Assembly (NCBI GenBank): GCA_012959785.1
Contig: DUCM01000006.1
Location: forward strand, 337,821-401,820
Direction of reading: 5' to 3'
DNA: 64,000 nt
Origin: Planctomycetota bacterium
Lineage (GTDB): Bacteria; Planctomycetota; UBA1135; GCA-002686595
Part shown: positions 27,501 through 42,062 of the stretch, piece by piece
Numbering within the stretch: position 1 is the first letter of the stretch
How the letters are laid out: every line of letters starts with the position of its first letter
Made by a program: the position numbers and the translations under genes
Notes under the pieces: generated by a model
Databases searched by the model: none
The model's input: only the letters and a program-made list of their open reading frames with translations
What the model was told of the DNA's origin: nothing

Positions 27501-28080
27501 CCAGGCCGAGGGCGTAGCCCGCGATCTCCTGCGCGATATCCCCACCGATGTGAAGCTGCACATCGAGCTGGCCAACTTCCTCTGCTGGCAGGAGGACTTC
27601 GGGGCCGCTGTCCAGATCTACCGCGGCCTGTACCAACAAGAGCCAGACAACCTGACCGTGGCCCTGGGCCTCGGCGAGACGCTCTCCTGGTCCGGCAGCG
27701 GCAGCGCTGCACTGGCTGTCTTCGGCAAACTGATCGACGATGGTGAGGACAGCGACCGCCTCAACCGCGGCTTCCTGGATGCCTTCCTGGGCACCCACAA
27801 TCCGACCCAGAGCGACAAGCATCGCCTGCCCTGGATGCTCAAGCGCCACCAGATGGTGAGCCCCTTGCCGGCGGACATAGCGGGCCGCCTGGCTACAGCC
27901 CTGGCCCAGGCGGACTTTACCGCCCTGGCCATCGAGCTCCTCGAAGAGACTCTCTTGAGCCACCCCACGGACCGCGACCTGCGACTGCGACTGGCCGATG
28001 CCATGGTAGCTGTGGGACGCAACAACGACGCCCACCTGCTCTACAGGACGCTTCTGGCCGAAGAGCAGATCGGCCAGTAG
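24577..28080 (+). CDS. BcsA-like GT2 exopolysaccharide synthase with tandem PilZ-like domains and C-terminal TPR region
   Basis: 1167 residues from a GTG start. Two N-terminal membrane helices (residues 12-64) precede the GT2 domain with all processive-synthase motifs: DDG (116-118), DADH (164-167), TED (259-261) and QRLRW (297-301). Four or so further helices form the channel (325-490). Two PilZ-like segments follow: 499-600 (RHRINMPVKY, then TDLNELG in place of DxSxxG) and about 632-725 (GRAPFKLAVRL, then QDISTGA). A helix at 757-775 leads to a TPR-rich tail (785-1167), not found in ordinary BcsA and presumably periplasmic, facing the TPR exporter encoded divergently. Product is probably a beta-glucan or related polymer under c-di-GMP control. 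No bcsB gene is present. Confidence 0.88.
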   Translation: MSQNPKQTVQQALMCICTVVTGGYLVYRGLYTLNLDTWYACFASWVLYAAELWGAASMLLFFMQVWDPQELPAQRPLEDVDVDVFVPSYNEDVAILRGTLQACLAMDYPHRTYLLDDGKRDDVRQLCEELGVHYITRDNNLHAKAGNLNNALDQTDGEFVAILDADHVPEPHFLSHMIGHFRDPEVGFVQSPHAFSNFDTFQGQVNFEKGRFWDEGELFYKVIQPARNATNSVIFAGSAAIFRREALKEIGYIATETITEDMHTGIRMATRGWKSKYVNERLIAGQGASDVTSFHGQRLRWAEGNLSILAYDNPLTIKGLSIIQRLTYFASIIHWAGGIPRLAIYATPAMMLLTGVAPVKEFTPLLGAITVGYIAMMLLTLRKVFRGHMRYGLIEFFNMANFWTQIRATFRALLYRKRSKFVVTNKRGGRQGTTLPYVAPQIILLAFSVFALIYGWTRHLMFDAHLDAIGMGIATILVLHNAFFAVAYLRTAMTPVSKRLAYRHRINMPVKYNFVTDDGETIEGVGVTTDLNELGLSFVSYDSLPINETGSLKVMANGDSLETDGTVCYAAHTQGEGQEAHSLYRYGISFAGIAPEAIDASSRMIQRYAVAPWYSLFERETVQSNHPWFSSRRKNGRAPFKLAVRLEGPGGDVYSTTQDISTGAMRCLSASHVDPKLFTKAEIFSPMGSILVNTRASEIRNITGPPHNIREFVLNFESYEGQARSQLQSLLELTAEPQTRHELMGLHGSRRQPLLRPLAAAALILMILSPAAVGVFKHTYDDDLLLVKTTDEAAVDTALASAEGLNRILAEALSKEQTDLRRLILLKDALEREGRFEELVRVCRLIVAQRPRDPDMGKALVAALTDARRFDESATLSAAWRSALEAQGMTSHANTFEVLAARNLRKSGDEFGTLDAFRRIVAARPEDEKVRAEYLGIMLEAGLAHEALRQFTALPQDQSTRRQIMTIHSSLGDFRQAEGVARDLLRDIPTDVKLHIELANFLCWQEDFGAAVQIYRGLYQQEPDNLTVALGLGETLSWSGSGSAALAVFGKLIDDGEDSDRLNRGFLDAFLGTHNPTQSDKHRLPWMLKRHQMVSPLPADIAGRLATALAQADFTALAIELLEETLLSHPTDRDLRLRLADAMVAVGRNNDAHLLYRTLLAEEQIGQ

Positions 28081-28143
28081 AAGCCCCAAAGGGCACCCAG
28101 AAGCCACTCCCGTGGCATCGAGGGTCTCAAGCTGGAGGGCTAA

Positions 28144-29265
28144 TTGGCCGATAACCGAGACGCCATGGACTCCAATAAAAAGGTCTCCTCGCGCGGGCTG
28201 CACGGCACGCCGCGAGATCCCCGTCGGCCGGGCCTGCCCCACGGCCTGGGCCCCGTGGAACGCCACGACAGCCTGCCGCGCTGGATCAGCATCGCCGGCC
28301 TTGAGTTCGGCAGCGCTACGCTTGAGTTCTGCAACGAGTTCCCCGGCAAGTTACAGCAGGACTATTTCCTCAACAAGCTCGCGACCTTTGAGCGCCTCAT
28401 CCGCGCGGGCTTCGAGTGCTTCCGCATTCCCTTTCGCTGGGAACGCATCCAGCCGCGCCTGGGTGCACCGCTCAACCCCGACGGCGTGCAACAGTTGCGC
28501 TTGATGGCCAGCCTGGCCCAAAAGGTCGGCGGCAGCGTGTTGCTCGACCTGCACAACTACGGTCGCTACACCAAACGCATCGATGGCGTGGCCACGAGTT
28601 GCGGCTTCGAGGAGGAAATCGACGGCGAGGTGCACCTCACAGCTGACCACCTGGCCGACTTCTGGTCGCGCATCGCCCACGCCATGAGCGGCTTGCCGTC
28701 CATCTGCGGCTACGGATTGATGAACGAGCCCCACGACCTCCCCGCCGGAGCCTGGGGCCGAGCCTCGCGGGCCGCGGTCGAAGCCTTGCGCCAGGAGGGC
28801 GATTCGGCGCGCGTCTTCATCGCCGGCGAAGACTGGTCCCACGCTTCGGACTGGAGGCGCGTCAACCCCAGCCAGCCCTGGATTGAAGATCCCCTGGGCC
28901 TCGTCACCTACGAAGCCCACTGCTACCTCGACCAGGACTCCTCGGGCGAATACCGGCTCACCTACGACCAAGAACTCGAATTCGATGCCCACTTGAAGGA
29001 CCGCGCCCGTCTGCGGCTCGCGCCCTTCCTGTCCTGGCTCAACGAGTGGAGCCAGGACGGGATCCTCGGTGAGTTTGGCGTGCCCAGCGCGGATCGCCGC
29101 TGGGCGGCCCTCTTGCCCGGTCTCTTGCGCGTGCTGGATGAGAGCCGGGTCCCCGCCATCTGGTGGGCCGCCGGCGAAAGCTGGGGCGACTATCCACTCT
29201 CGTTGCAGCCCTTGAAAAAGGGCGCCGAGCCCAGACCGGCCGAGATCGAGCTATTCCGCGAATAG
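28144..29265 (+). CDS. GH5-family glycoside hydrolase without signal peptide
   Basis: 373 residues. I use the TTG at 28144 because GGAGGG lies four bases upstream; an ATG at 28165 is the alternative. Clan A catalytic residues are in GLMNEPHD (Glu195, acid/base) and LGEFGVP (Glu310, nucleophile), with VLLDLHNYGRY and EAHCYLDQDSSGEYRL between. It is clearly related to the GH5 at 19584, so a duplication has placed one copy at each end of the synthase/exporter pair. Unlike its sister it lacks any export signal and begins with a Pro/Arg-rich stretch, implying a cytoplasmic role, perhaps on lipid-linked or unexported polymer. Confidence 0.85.
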   Translation: MADNRDAMDSNKKVSSRGLHGTPRDPRRPGLPHGLGPVERHDSLPRWISIAGLEFGSATLEFCNEFPGKLQQDYFLNKLATFERLIRAGFECFRIPFRWERIQPRLGAPLNPDGVQQLRLMASLAQKVGGSVLLDLHNYGRYTKRIDGVATSCGFEEEIDGEVHLTADHLADFWSRIAHAMSGLPSICGYGLMNEPHDLPAGAWGRASRAAVEALRQEGDSARVFIAGEDWSHASDWRRVNPSQPWIEDPLGLVTYEAHCYLDQDSSGEYRLTYDQELEFDAHLKDRARLRLAPFLSWLNEWSQDGILGEFGVPSADRRWAALLPGLLRVLDESRVPAIWWAAGESWGDYPLSLQPLKKGAEPRPAEIELFRE

Positions 29266-29272
29266 ACTAGTG

Positions 29273-29291
29273 GGGTACGGAGTCCGTACCC
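29273..29291. terminator. Perfect 19-bp palindrome between convergent gene ends
   Basis: GGGTACGGA-g-TCCGTACCC, eight bases after the GH5 stop and five bases beyond the stop of the fragment on the other strand. It can act as a two-way terminator hairpin, although T-runs are poor; an operator role is also possible because CGTAC recurs in the repeats at 29511-29531. Confidence 0.45.
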
Positions 29292-29296
29292 GAGTG

Positions 29297-29465
29297 TCAG
29301 TTTGTCCAGGTGATCTCGAACCCGTTGGTCAGGTTGAAGTTGGTTCCGCAAGGCGAGAAGGTCGGCGTACGAAACCAGTACTGATAGCGCCGGATATCGC
29401 CGGCTACGAGGCCGCCACGGATCTCTCTTCCCCGTGGAAGGTCTCTTGCTCGAAAATTGACTCCA
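29297..29465 (-). pseudogene. Terminal fragment of a planctomycete-type secreted protein
   Basis: Reading the minus strand to the TGA at 29297-29299 gives GGLVAGDIRRYQYWFRTPT followed by FSPCGTNFNLTNGFEITWTN. This matches the terminal block of the intact secreted protein at 14687 (AGDTRRYQLWYRDPNGSPCG, FNLTNGLEVVWQP) residue for residue at most positions. Upstream the frame runs only a short way to a TAG near 29515, without a start or signal peptide, and then runs into the xdhD-like gene region. It is therefore the stump of a lost gene of that family. The family relation is certain; whether anything is expressed is doubtful. Confidence 0.75.
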
Positions 29466-29510
29466 CCAGGAGGATGGGTATCACGGAATCGGCAGGAAGT
29501 TGTCCTGACC

Positions 29511-29531
29511 CCGTACTACCCTCCGTACTAC
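29511..29531. promoter_or_regulatory. Direct repeat upstream of the xdhD-like gene
   Basis: CCGTACTAC occurs at 29511-29519 and 29523-29531, 12 bp apart and ending nine bases before the ATG at 29541. Spacing near one helical turn suits a regulator binding side by side. No regulator gene is nearby. Confidence 0.35.
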
Positions 29532-29540
29532 ACTGCGGCC

Positions 29541-32243
<2,703 letters not shown>

Positions 32244-32264
32244 GCGCTTGGTCAGGAGACAGCG

Positions 32265-33278
32265 ATGCCCTTCGTTAACGCCCACACTCACATCTACAGC
32301 GGCCTGGTGCCCCTGGGAATGCCCGCGCCGCAGCCTGCGCCCCGGGGCTTGCCGCAGATTCTCGAACGAATTTGGTGGCGCCTCGATCGCGCTCTCGACG
32401 AGGACATCCTGCGCGCCAGCGCCGATTGGTATGTCGCTAGAAGCGCGCTCTTGGGAACGGGTGTGCTCATCGACCACCACGAGAGCCCCGAGTTCATCGA
32501 GGGCTCTCTCTCGGTCTTGGCCGCAGCCTGCGCGCAAACGGGCATGCCGGCCGTCTTGACCTACGGCGTCACGGAACGCAATCGCGGAACCGACGAAGCG
32601 CGGGCCGGCCTGGCCGAGAACCGGCGCTTCCTGGAGAGCTGCGCCCATCAGGAACACGGCCCCCTCGTGCGCGGCGCGGTGGGCTTGCACGCCTGTTTCA
32701 CCGTGTCCGACGAGACCATTCGCGCCGCTGGCGATCTGGCGGCCGAGTTCTCCGTGCCCCTGCACCTGCATGTGGCCGAAGACCCCTCTGATGTGGCAGA
32801 CGCCAGACGCCGCGGCTACCGCGGCGTCATCGAGCGCCTCGACAAGCTGGGCGTGCTCGTGCCTGGCACACTCCTGGCCCACGGGGTACATCTCGAACTT
32901 GAGGAGGTGCAACTGGCCGACGAACGCGGCGCCTGGTTCATGCACAACCCGCGCTCCAACCGCGCTAACGGTGTAGGCTATGCCTCCCAATTGCGAGCCA
33001 GCGGGCGCGTCGCCCTGGGCAGCGACGGATTCCCCTCGGACATGACTCAGGAACAGAAGGCCCTCTCGCGTTACGCCCAGCAAGCCCAGGAAGACGGCGC
33101 CGAGGGCGAAGTCGAGCGGGCCTCCGCGCGTCTCGCAGCGGGCAAACGGCTGGCGCGAGAGATCTTCGGCGCTGACCTACCCGCGCCGCCCACACCCGAC
33201 ACCGAGCGCCTGCAAGAACTCGAGGCCATAGCAAAAACCCAGGCGCAACGCCTCTGGACGCGCATGGCCGCCCTCTAA
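32265..33278 (+). CDS. ssnA: SsnA-like amidohydrolase-superfamily aminohydrolase
   Basis: 337 residues, preceded by AGGAG six bases before the ATG. Metal ligands are visible: HTHIYSGL (His7, His9), HLHVAED, LAHGVHL and GSDGFPSDM (catalytic Asp), the pattern of guanine/chlorohydrolase-type deaminases and of SsnA. SsnA in E. coli and gut clostridia lies in the purine/urate gene cluster and is about 440 residues; this protein starts directly at the first barrel strand and so lacks most of the N-terminal beta-sandwich. It probably deaminates or opens a purine-derived ring. It is flanked by the xdhD-like gene and the PLP-enzyme pair. Confidence 0.78.
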   Translation: MPFVNAHTHIYSGLVPLGMPAPQPAPRGLPQILERIWWRLDRALDEDILRASADWYVARSALLGTGVLIDHHESPEFIEGSLSVLAAACAQTGMPAVLTYGVTERNRGTDEARAGLAENRRFLESCAHQEHGPLVRGAVGLHACFTVSDETIRAAGDLAAEFSVPLHLHVAEDPSDVADARRRGYRGVIERLDKLGVLVPGTLLAHGVHLELEEVQLADERGAWFMHNPRSNRANGVGYASQLRASGRVALGSDGFPSDMTQEQKALSRYAQQAQEDGAEGEVERASARLAAGKRLAREIFGADLPAPPTPDTERLQELEAIAKTQAQRLWTRMAAL

Positions 33279-33290
33279 TCTACTCTGCCC

Positions 33291-34794
<1,504 letters not shown>

Positions 34795-34802
<8 letters not shown>

Positions 34803-36195
34803 AGCTCCGCTGCACCAGGTTTGCGAGGGCTGCGGCCTCCGGGCGCCCGCCCAGGAAATCGCCTTCACCTGCGCCGACAGGCGCCCTGCTGACGACATCG
34901 ACCACTTGCTGGCTGTCTGCTGGAACGAAACGCGCCGGCCGCGCCTCGACCAGGGCTCCGCAAACCCCTTTGTGGCCTTTCGCGCCGAGAGCTGCTCCCA
35001 CGCCATGGCCACAGCTTTTGGAATCGAGGACGAGGAGTACATCGAACTCGTGCAGCAACTCGACGAGGCCGTGGCAAGCGTCGACGGCCACGGCTTTCGC
35101 ACGACGCCCTTCAGTCACAATCGGGGCCTCGGGCTCTGGATCAAGAACGAGACCCTCAATGTGAGCGGCACCCACAAGGCCCGCCACCTGTTCGGCCTGG
35201 CCCTGTGCATCGAGGTGGCCGAGCGCACCGGCGCGCTCCCCGCGGGCAGCTTGGGCAGCGCCGAGCGGCCCCTCGCAATCGCCAGTTGCGGCAACGCGGC
35301 CCTGGCGGCCGCCGTCGTGGCTCGGGCCTGGAAACGCCACCTGCGAGTCTTCATCCCCCCCACGGCCCCGGCCAGCGTGGTGGCGCGGCTCACCGACTTG
35401 GGGGCGAGCATCAAGGTCTGCCAAGCCCACGAGCAGGCCGCCGCCGGCGACCCGTGCCTCGAGAAGTTCCGCGCGGCGGTGGCCGCGGGAGCGGTGCCTT
35501 TCACCTGCCAAGGCAGCGAAAACGGTCTGACCCTCGAGGGCGGCCTGACCCTGGGCTTTGAACTGGCGCGGTCCCTGGCCCTGGCCGATGCGCCGCGACT
35601 GGAGCACCTCTTCGTGCAGGTGGGCGGCGGCGCGCTGTTCAGTTCCACGGCTCGCGCTCTCAAGCTTTGCGCCAAGGACAACGCCCCCCTGCCCGCCCTG
35701 CACGCCGTGCAAACCGAAGCCTGCCAGCCCTTGGTACGCGCCTGGCGCACTTTGGCCCGCGACCTGTGGGCGGCCTTGGTAGCGGCGGGTGCTCCCGACG
35801 AGGAGCCCGGGAGCGACCGGGAAATGGCCCGTTGGCTTTTACGGAACGCAAAGGAGTCCGTGAACGCGCGAGTCTTCGCCGCCGCCGGACGCCAGCGTGG
35901 GCGCTACATGCAAACCGTTCCCGGCCAGCCCACCAGCGTGGCATCGGGGATCTTGGACAACGAAACCTACGACGGGTTCGCCGTGCTGCGGGCGCAAATC
36001 GAAACCGGCGGCTGGCCCGTGGTGGTCAGCGAGGCCGATCTCGTCGCCGGCCGCGACGAGGGCCGAGTGCAGACCGGCCTGAACCTCGACGCCACCGGCG
36101 CTGCGGGCCTGGCTGCTGCGCTGGCCGCGCGCCAAGCAGGAGACATCGCTCCCGAGGCCACCTGCGCCGTGCTCCTGACCGGAACCCAACGCTGA
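34795..36195 (+). CDS. Fold-type-II PLP-dependent lyase with N-terminal Cys-rich segment (threonine synthase/YgeX-like)
   Basis: 466 residues; ATG overlaps the previous stop by eight bases. Cys10, Cys13 and Cys26 form a small zinc-ribbon-like start as in some threonine synthases. PLP Lys128 lies in [10 protein letters not shown], and the Asn loop is [11 protein letters not shown] (about 163-173); [13 protein letters not shown] is the phosphate-binding Gly-rich turn. These place it among threonine synthase/dehydratase-like enzymes. In the urate clusters of gut bacteria this position is held by ygeX, which makes pyruvate from 2,3-diaminopropionate; sequence resemblance to YgeX is only at the fold level. 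It may act with the upstream PLP protein. Confidence 0.7.
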
Positions 36196-36228
36196 AGTAC
36201 TGCCGAATTTTTCAATGAGTCTTCTTCC

Positions 36229-37188
36229 ATGAGTCAATCCCCCTTGCGAGTAGCGCTGACCGAGACCTGCAATGTGTACGGCCCCATGCCGGCCAAGACC
36301 GCCGACTTGAAGGATCTCGCCGGCCGCCTCGAAGACTTGCGGCGCGCCAATGTGGCCCATCATGTCGATCTGATCCGGGCCGCCACAGCGCGGGGGGCGG
36401 GGATCGTGGGCCTCGGCGAACTCTTCAGTGCGCCCTACTTCGCCCTGCACAGCCCCGACCCTCTGCAGGCGGCCCTCTGGCAGGAGCTTGCCGAGGATGC
36501 CCGGGATGGCCCCACGGTGCTCGAGTTGTGTGCCCTGGCGCACGCCGAAAAAGTCATTTTGGTAGCCCCGATCTTCGAGCTCGATCCGGCCAGCGGCCAA
36601 CGCTTCAACACCGCGGTCCTGATCGATGAAAAAGGCGAAGTCATCGGCAAGTACCGCAAGACTCACATTCCCTCGGGGGCCAACGAAGAGGCCAGTTTCG
36701 ATGAGAGCCTGTTCTACGGGCCGAGCGACGGCCTGCTGCGGAACGCCGCGCCCCCCAACATCTCCAACTCGCCCCACTTCCCCGTCTTCCAGACCTCCCG
36801 CGGACGCATCGCGGTCGCCATCTGCTACGACCGCCACTTCCCCGGGGTCATGGCTAGCCTGGCCGAAAACGGCGCCGAACTGGTCTTCGCCCCGGCGGTG
36901 ACCTTTGGCACCCAGTCGCGGCGCCTGTGGGAGCTCGAGTTCGAGGTGGACGCCGCACGCCACGGCATCTTCATCGCCGGCTCCAATCGCAAGGGCAGCG
37001 AAGCACCCTGGAACCAAGAGTTCTTTGGCGCCAGCTACTTCGCTGGACCGTCAGGCCGTCCCGAGTTGCTCGACGCCCCCGCGGGTCTGGTCATGGCCGA
37101 CCTCGACCTCGACGGCAGCGCGGATTGCGGCGGCTCGGGTTGGGATCTAAAGCGCGACCGACGGCCGGAAATCTACGCAGCAAGGTAG
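36229..37188 (+). CDS. Nitrilase-superfamily amidohydrolase, beta-ureidopropionase-like
   Basis: 319 residues with the carbon-nitrogen hydrolase triad: Glu in GLGELFS, Lys in YRKTHIPSG and Cys202 in [12 protein letters not shown]-carbamoyl-beta-alanine and N-carbamoyl-amino-acid amidohydrolases are the closest types. It shares YRK.HIP and ICYDRHFP with the beta-ureidopropionase at 45897, so it is a second, more divergent copy; the insert [20 protein letters not shown] is its own. In the purine half of the island it could remove a carbamoyl group from a ureido intermediate. Convergent with the M20 hydrolase, six bases apart. Confidence 0.82.
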   Translation: MSQSPLRVALTETCNVYGPMPAKTADLKDLAGRLEDLRRANVAHHVDLIRAATARGAGIVGLGELFSAPYFALHSPDPLQAALWQELAEDARDGPTVLELCALAHAEKVILVAPIFELDPASGQRFNTAVLIDEKGEVIGKYRKTHIPSGANEEASFDESLFYGPSDGLLRNAAPPNISNSPHFPVFQTSRGRIAVAICYDRHFPGVMASLAENGAELVFAPAVTFGTQSRRLWELEFEVDAARHGIFIAGSNRKGSEAPWNQEFFGASYFAGPSGRPELLDAPAGLVMADLDLDGSADCGGSGWDLKRDRRPEIYAAR

Positions 37189-38352
37189 CGCGCTCAGCCC
37201 GCCAGGCCGAGGACCACACTGAGCAGCACCCGAGCCCCGGCTTCGATTTCAGCCGGCGAACTGAACTCCTCTGTGTTGTGGCTCAAGCCTCCGGCGCTGG
37301 GGATGAAAATCATGGCGCTTTGGCAGTTGGGCGCGAACATCTGGGCGTCGTGACCGGCACCGCTGGGCAGTCGCCGCGATGAGAAACCCAGGCGACCGGC
37401 GGCTTGCTCCACCGCCTGCACCAGGGACGGATCGAACTCCACCGGCGCAAAGCGCGCCAGAGACCGCGAGCGCACCCTGACCCCTTCGGCCTGGGCGCAC
37501 TCGGCAATGAAGGCCGCGGTGCGCGCTTCGGCTTCTGCCAGGGAGGCTTCGCTGGTGTTGCGCAGGTCCACGGTCATGGTGACCTGCTTTGGAATCACAT
37601 TGACGAGGTTGGGCACAAAACTGAGCGCGCCCACGGTGGCCACCTGGCTGCCGCCCATGTCGAGGGCCAGGCGGCGCACGAAGGCCAGCACAAGGGCAGC
37701 AACGACACCTGAATCGCAGCGCATGCTCATGGGCGTGGTCCCGGCGTGGTTCGAAGTGCCCTCCAATGTCCACTCCGTCCACGAGATGCCTTGCACTCCC
37801 GTCACGGCGCCGATCAATTGCTTTTCCCGTTCCAGAACCGGGCCCTGTTCGATGTGCAGTTCGAGATAGCTCGATGCGCGCCACCCGCCGCAGGGCTGGT
37901 CGCCGGCATAGCCAATGCGCTGCAACTCGTCTCCCAGGCACAGGCCGTCCCTGTCCCGGGCGGCGAGGCAAGTCTCGAGGTCAAGGGCACCCTGGTGCAC
38001 GCCACTACCAAGCATGTCCGGCGTGAAGCGCGCGCCCTCTTCGTTGGTGAAGAAGCCCACGGCCACGGGCCGCTCGGTTTCACGGGCCGCCTCGCCCAAG
38101 GCCTCGATCACCTCCAACCCGGCCAGCACCCCCAAGCTACCATCGTAGATTCCGCCCGTGGCCACGGTGTCAAGGTGCGAGCCGACAAGAACCGGCGCTG
38201 TGACGCCACCGCGCTTGTCGGGCCGCACGCCAATGACATTCCCAACGGCGTCGATGCTAATGCGAAGCCCAAGCTCTTCCATCCAACCCCGCACGAGATC
38301 CCGGCCTTCGCGGTCCGCATCGGAGAGCGCCAGGCGACACACGCCGCCGCCC

Positions 38353-40524
<2,172 letters not shown>

Positions 40525-40613
40525 GCGCGCGCACTATAGGATGCCGCGCGCTCAGGAGCGAGCCTCAGGCAGCGGGTCGAGAAGGGACTGGCGGAGTGCT
40601 ATCCTTACAACCG
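40525..40613. promoter_or_regulatory. Divergent promoter region ygfK / xdhAB
   Basis: An 89-bp gap. On the minus strand TATAGT lies about 10 bases before the ygfK ATG, which would make a very short leader. No repressor gene is nearby, so control must come from elsewhere. Confidence 0.35.
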
Positions 40614-42062
40614 ATGGAGAATAGGTCCGAACCCCTGCGCTTTCAGCTCAATGCCGAGTCCCTGGAAACCTGTGGGGCAACGGGCAGGTTGCTGCTCGAC
40701 TACTTGCGCCGAGACCGGCGAGCGGTGGGCACCAAGGAGGGTTGCCGCGAAGGGGACTGCGGCGCCTGCACGGTGCTGCTCGGCGAACTTCTGCACGAGG
40801 GCTCCACGAGTTGGGTGCGTTACCGGGCAGTCCCCGCCTGCATGTTGCTCCTCGGCCATGTGCGCGGGCGGCATGTGGTCACCATTGAAGGGCTCAACAC
40901 AGGCGAGACCCTCAGCCCGCCCCAACGCGCCGTGGTCGAACGCGGCGCAACCCAGTGCGGATTCTGCACGCCGGGTTTCGTGGTCAGTTTCACGGGCTAT
41001 CTGCTGAACGCCACGGGCTACGACCCAGAAACGGCCATCGATGCCATCGCTGGCAACCTCTGCCGCTGCACGGGATACACAGCCCTGGTGCAGGCCGCCC
41101 GGGATCTCGAGCCAGAGTTCACAAAACTCCCGCCACCGGGGCCAGAACGCACCGCGGCCCTCGTGCAAGCCGGCGCTCTGCCCGAGTACTTCACTCGGGC
41201 CGCTGCGGAACTCGAACGCATGCAAGTGAACGCCACGCAGGCTGAGGGCCTGCTCCTTGCTGGCGGCACTGACCTGATCGTGCAACAGACGAGCGCACTC
41301 GACAGCACTTCGCCGGAGTTCCTCTTGCCCAATGAAGAGGACCGCGTCCCGCGCGTGGTTGATGGCCGACTCGTCCTGCCTGGCGCCTGCACCTTCGAAG
41401 ACCTGCGGCGCTCACCCGATTTCCTGGCGCTGTGGCCTGGCGCCCACGCTGCCCTGGGGCGTTTCGCCTCGATCCTGATCCGCGAACGGGCCAGTGTGGC
41501 GGGCAACATCGCCAACGCATCCCCAATCGCAGATGGCACGGCCATCTTCCTGGCTCTGGATGCAGAACTCGAACTCGCGAGCCCCGCGGATTCGCGCCGG
41601 ATCCCCCTGAAGGAGTTCTTCCTGGGCTACAAACAAATCGCCCTGAAAGAGGGCGAGCGCATCGCCGGACTGCGCATGGCGGACGCGGCTCACCTCGGCC
41701 GTCTCGTGAATTTCGAGAAGCTCTCCAAGCGCACGCAACTCGACATCGCCACGGTGAACAGCGCCCTGAGCATCGCCGTGGTGGACGGCCGCATCGAGGC
41801 CCTGACCCTCTCCGCCGGCGGAGTGGCGCCGATTCCTCTGCTGCTCGCGGAAACGGCCAACTTCCTCGTAGGCCGGCCCCTGACCGCCGCCACCCTGATC
41901 GAGGCGGCGGCGGTCCTCGACGGCGAGATCGCGCCCATCAGTGATGTGCGCGGCTCCGAGGAGTACAAGCGCCTGGCCATGCGCCAGCTCTTCTGGGCCC
42001 ACTTCCTGGAGTTATTTCCCGAAGCCATCGCGGCCGAGACCTTCCTGGAGGCCATCTCATGA
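40614..42062 (+). CDS. xdhA: Xanthine dehydrogenase small subunit (2Fe-2S and FAD domains)
   Basis: 482 residues. [2Fe-2S] ligands are in GCREGDCGACTVL (first cluster) and CGFCTPGF with NLCRCTGYT (second cluster). The FAD-binding domain of the CO-dehydrogenase medium-chain type covers about 195-480, with LLAGGTDLIVQ and ASVAGNIANASPIADG. This arrangement is that of bacterial XdhA, which takes electrons from the XdhB molybdenum site and reduces NAD+. Start at ATG 40614; a GTG at 40596 would add six residues. The next gene overlaps its stop as ATGA. It is a second purine hydroxylase beside the XdhD-like one. Confidence 0.92.
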   Translation: MENRSEPLRFQLNAESLETCGATGRLLLDYLRRDRRAVGTKEGCREGDCGACTVLLGELLHEGSTSWVRYRAVPACMLLLGHVRGRHVVTIEGLNTGETLSPPQRAVVERGATQCGFCTPGFVVSFTGYLLNATGYDPETAIDAIAGNLCRCTGYTALVQAARDLEPEFTKLPPPGPERTAALVQAGALPEYFTRAAAELERMQVNATQAEGLLLAGGTDLIVQQTSALDSTSPEFLLPNEEDRVPRVVDGRLVLPGACTFEDLRRSPDFLALWPGAHAALGRFASILIRERASVAGNIANASPIADGTAIFLALDAELELASPADSRRIPLKEFFLGYKQIALKEGERIAGLRMADAAHLGRLVNFEKLSKRTQLDIATVNSALSIAVVDGRIEALTLSAGGVAPIPLLLAETANFLVGRPLTAATLIEAAAVLDGEIAPISDVRGSEEYKRLAMRQLFWAHFLELFPEAIAAETFLEAIS

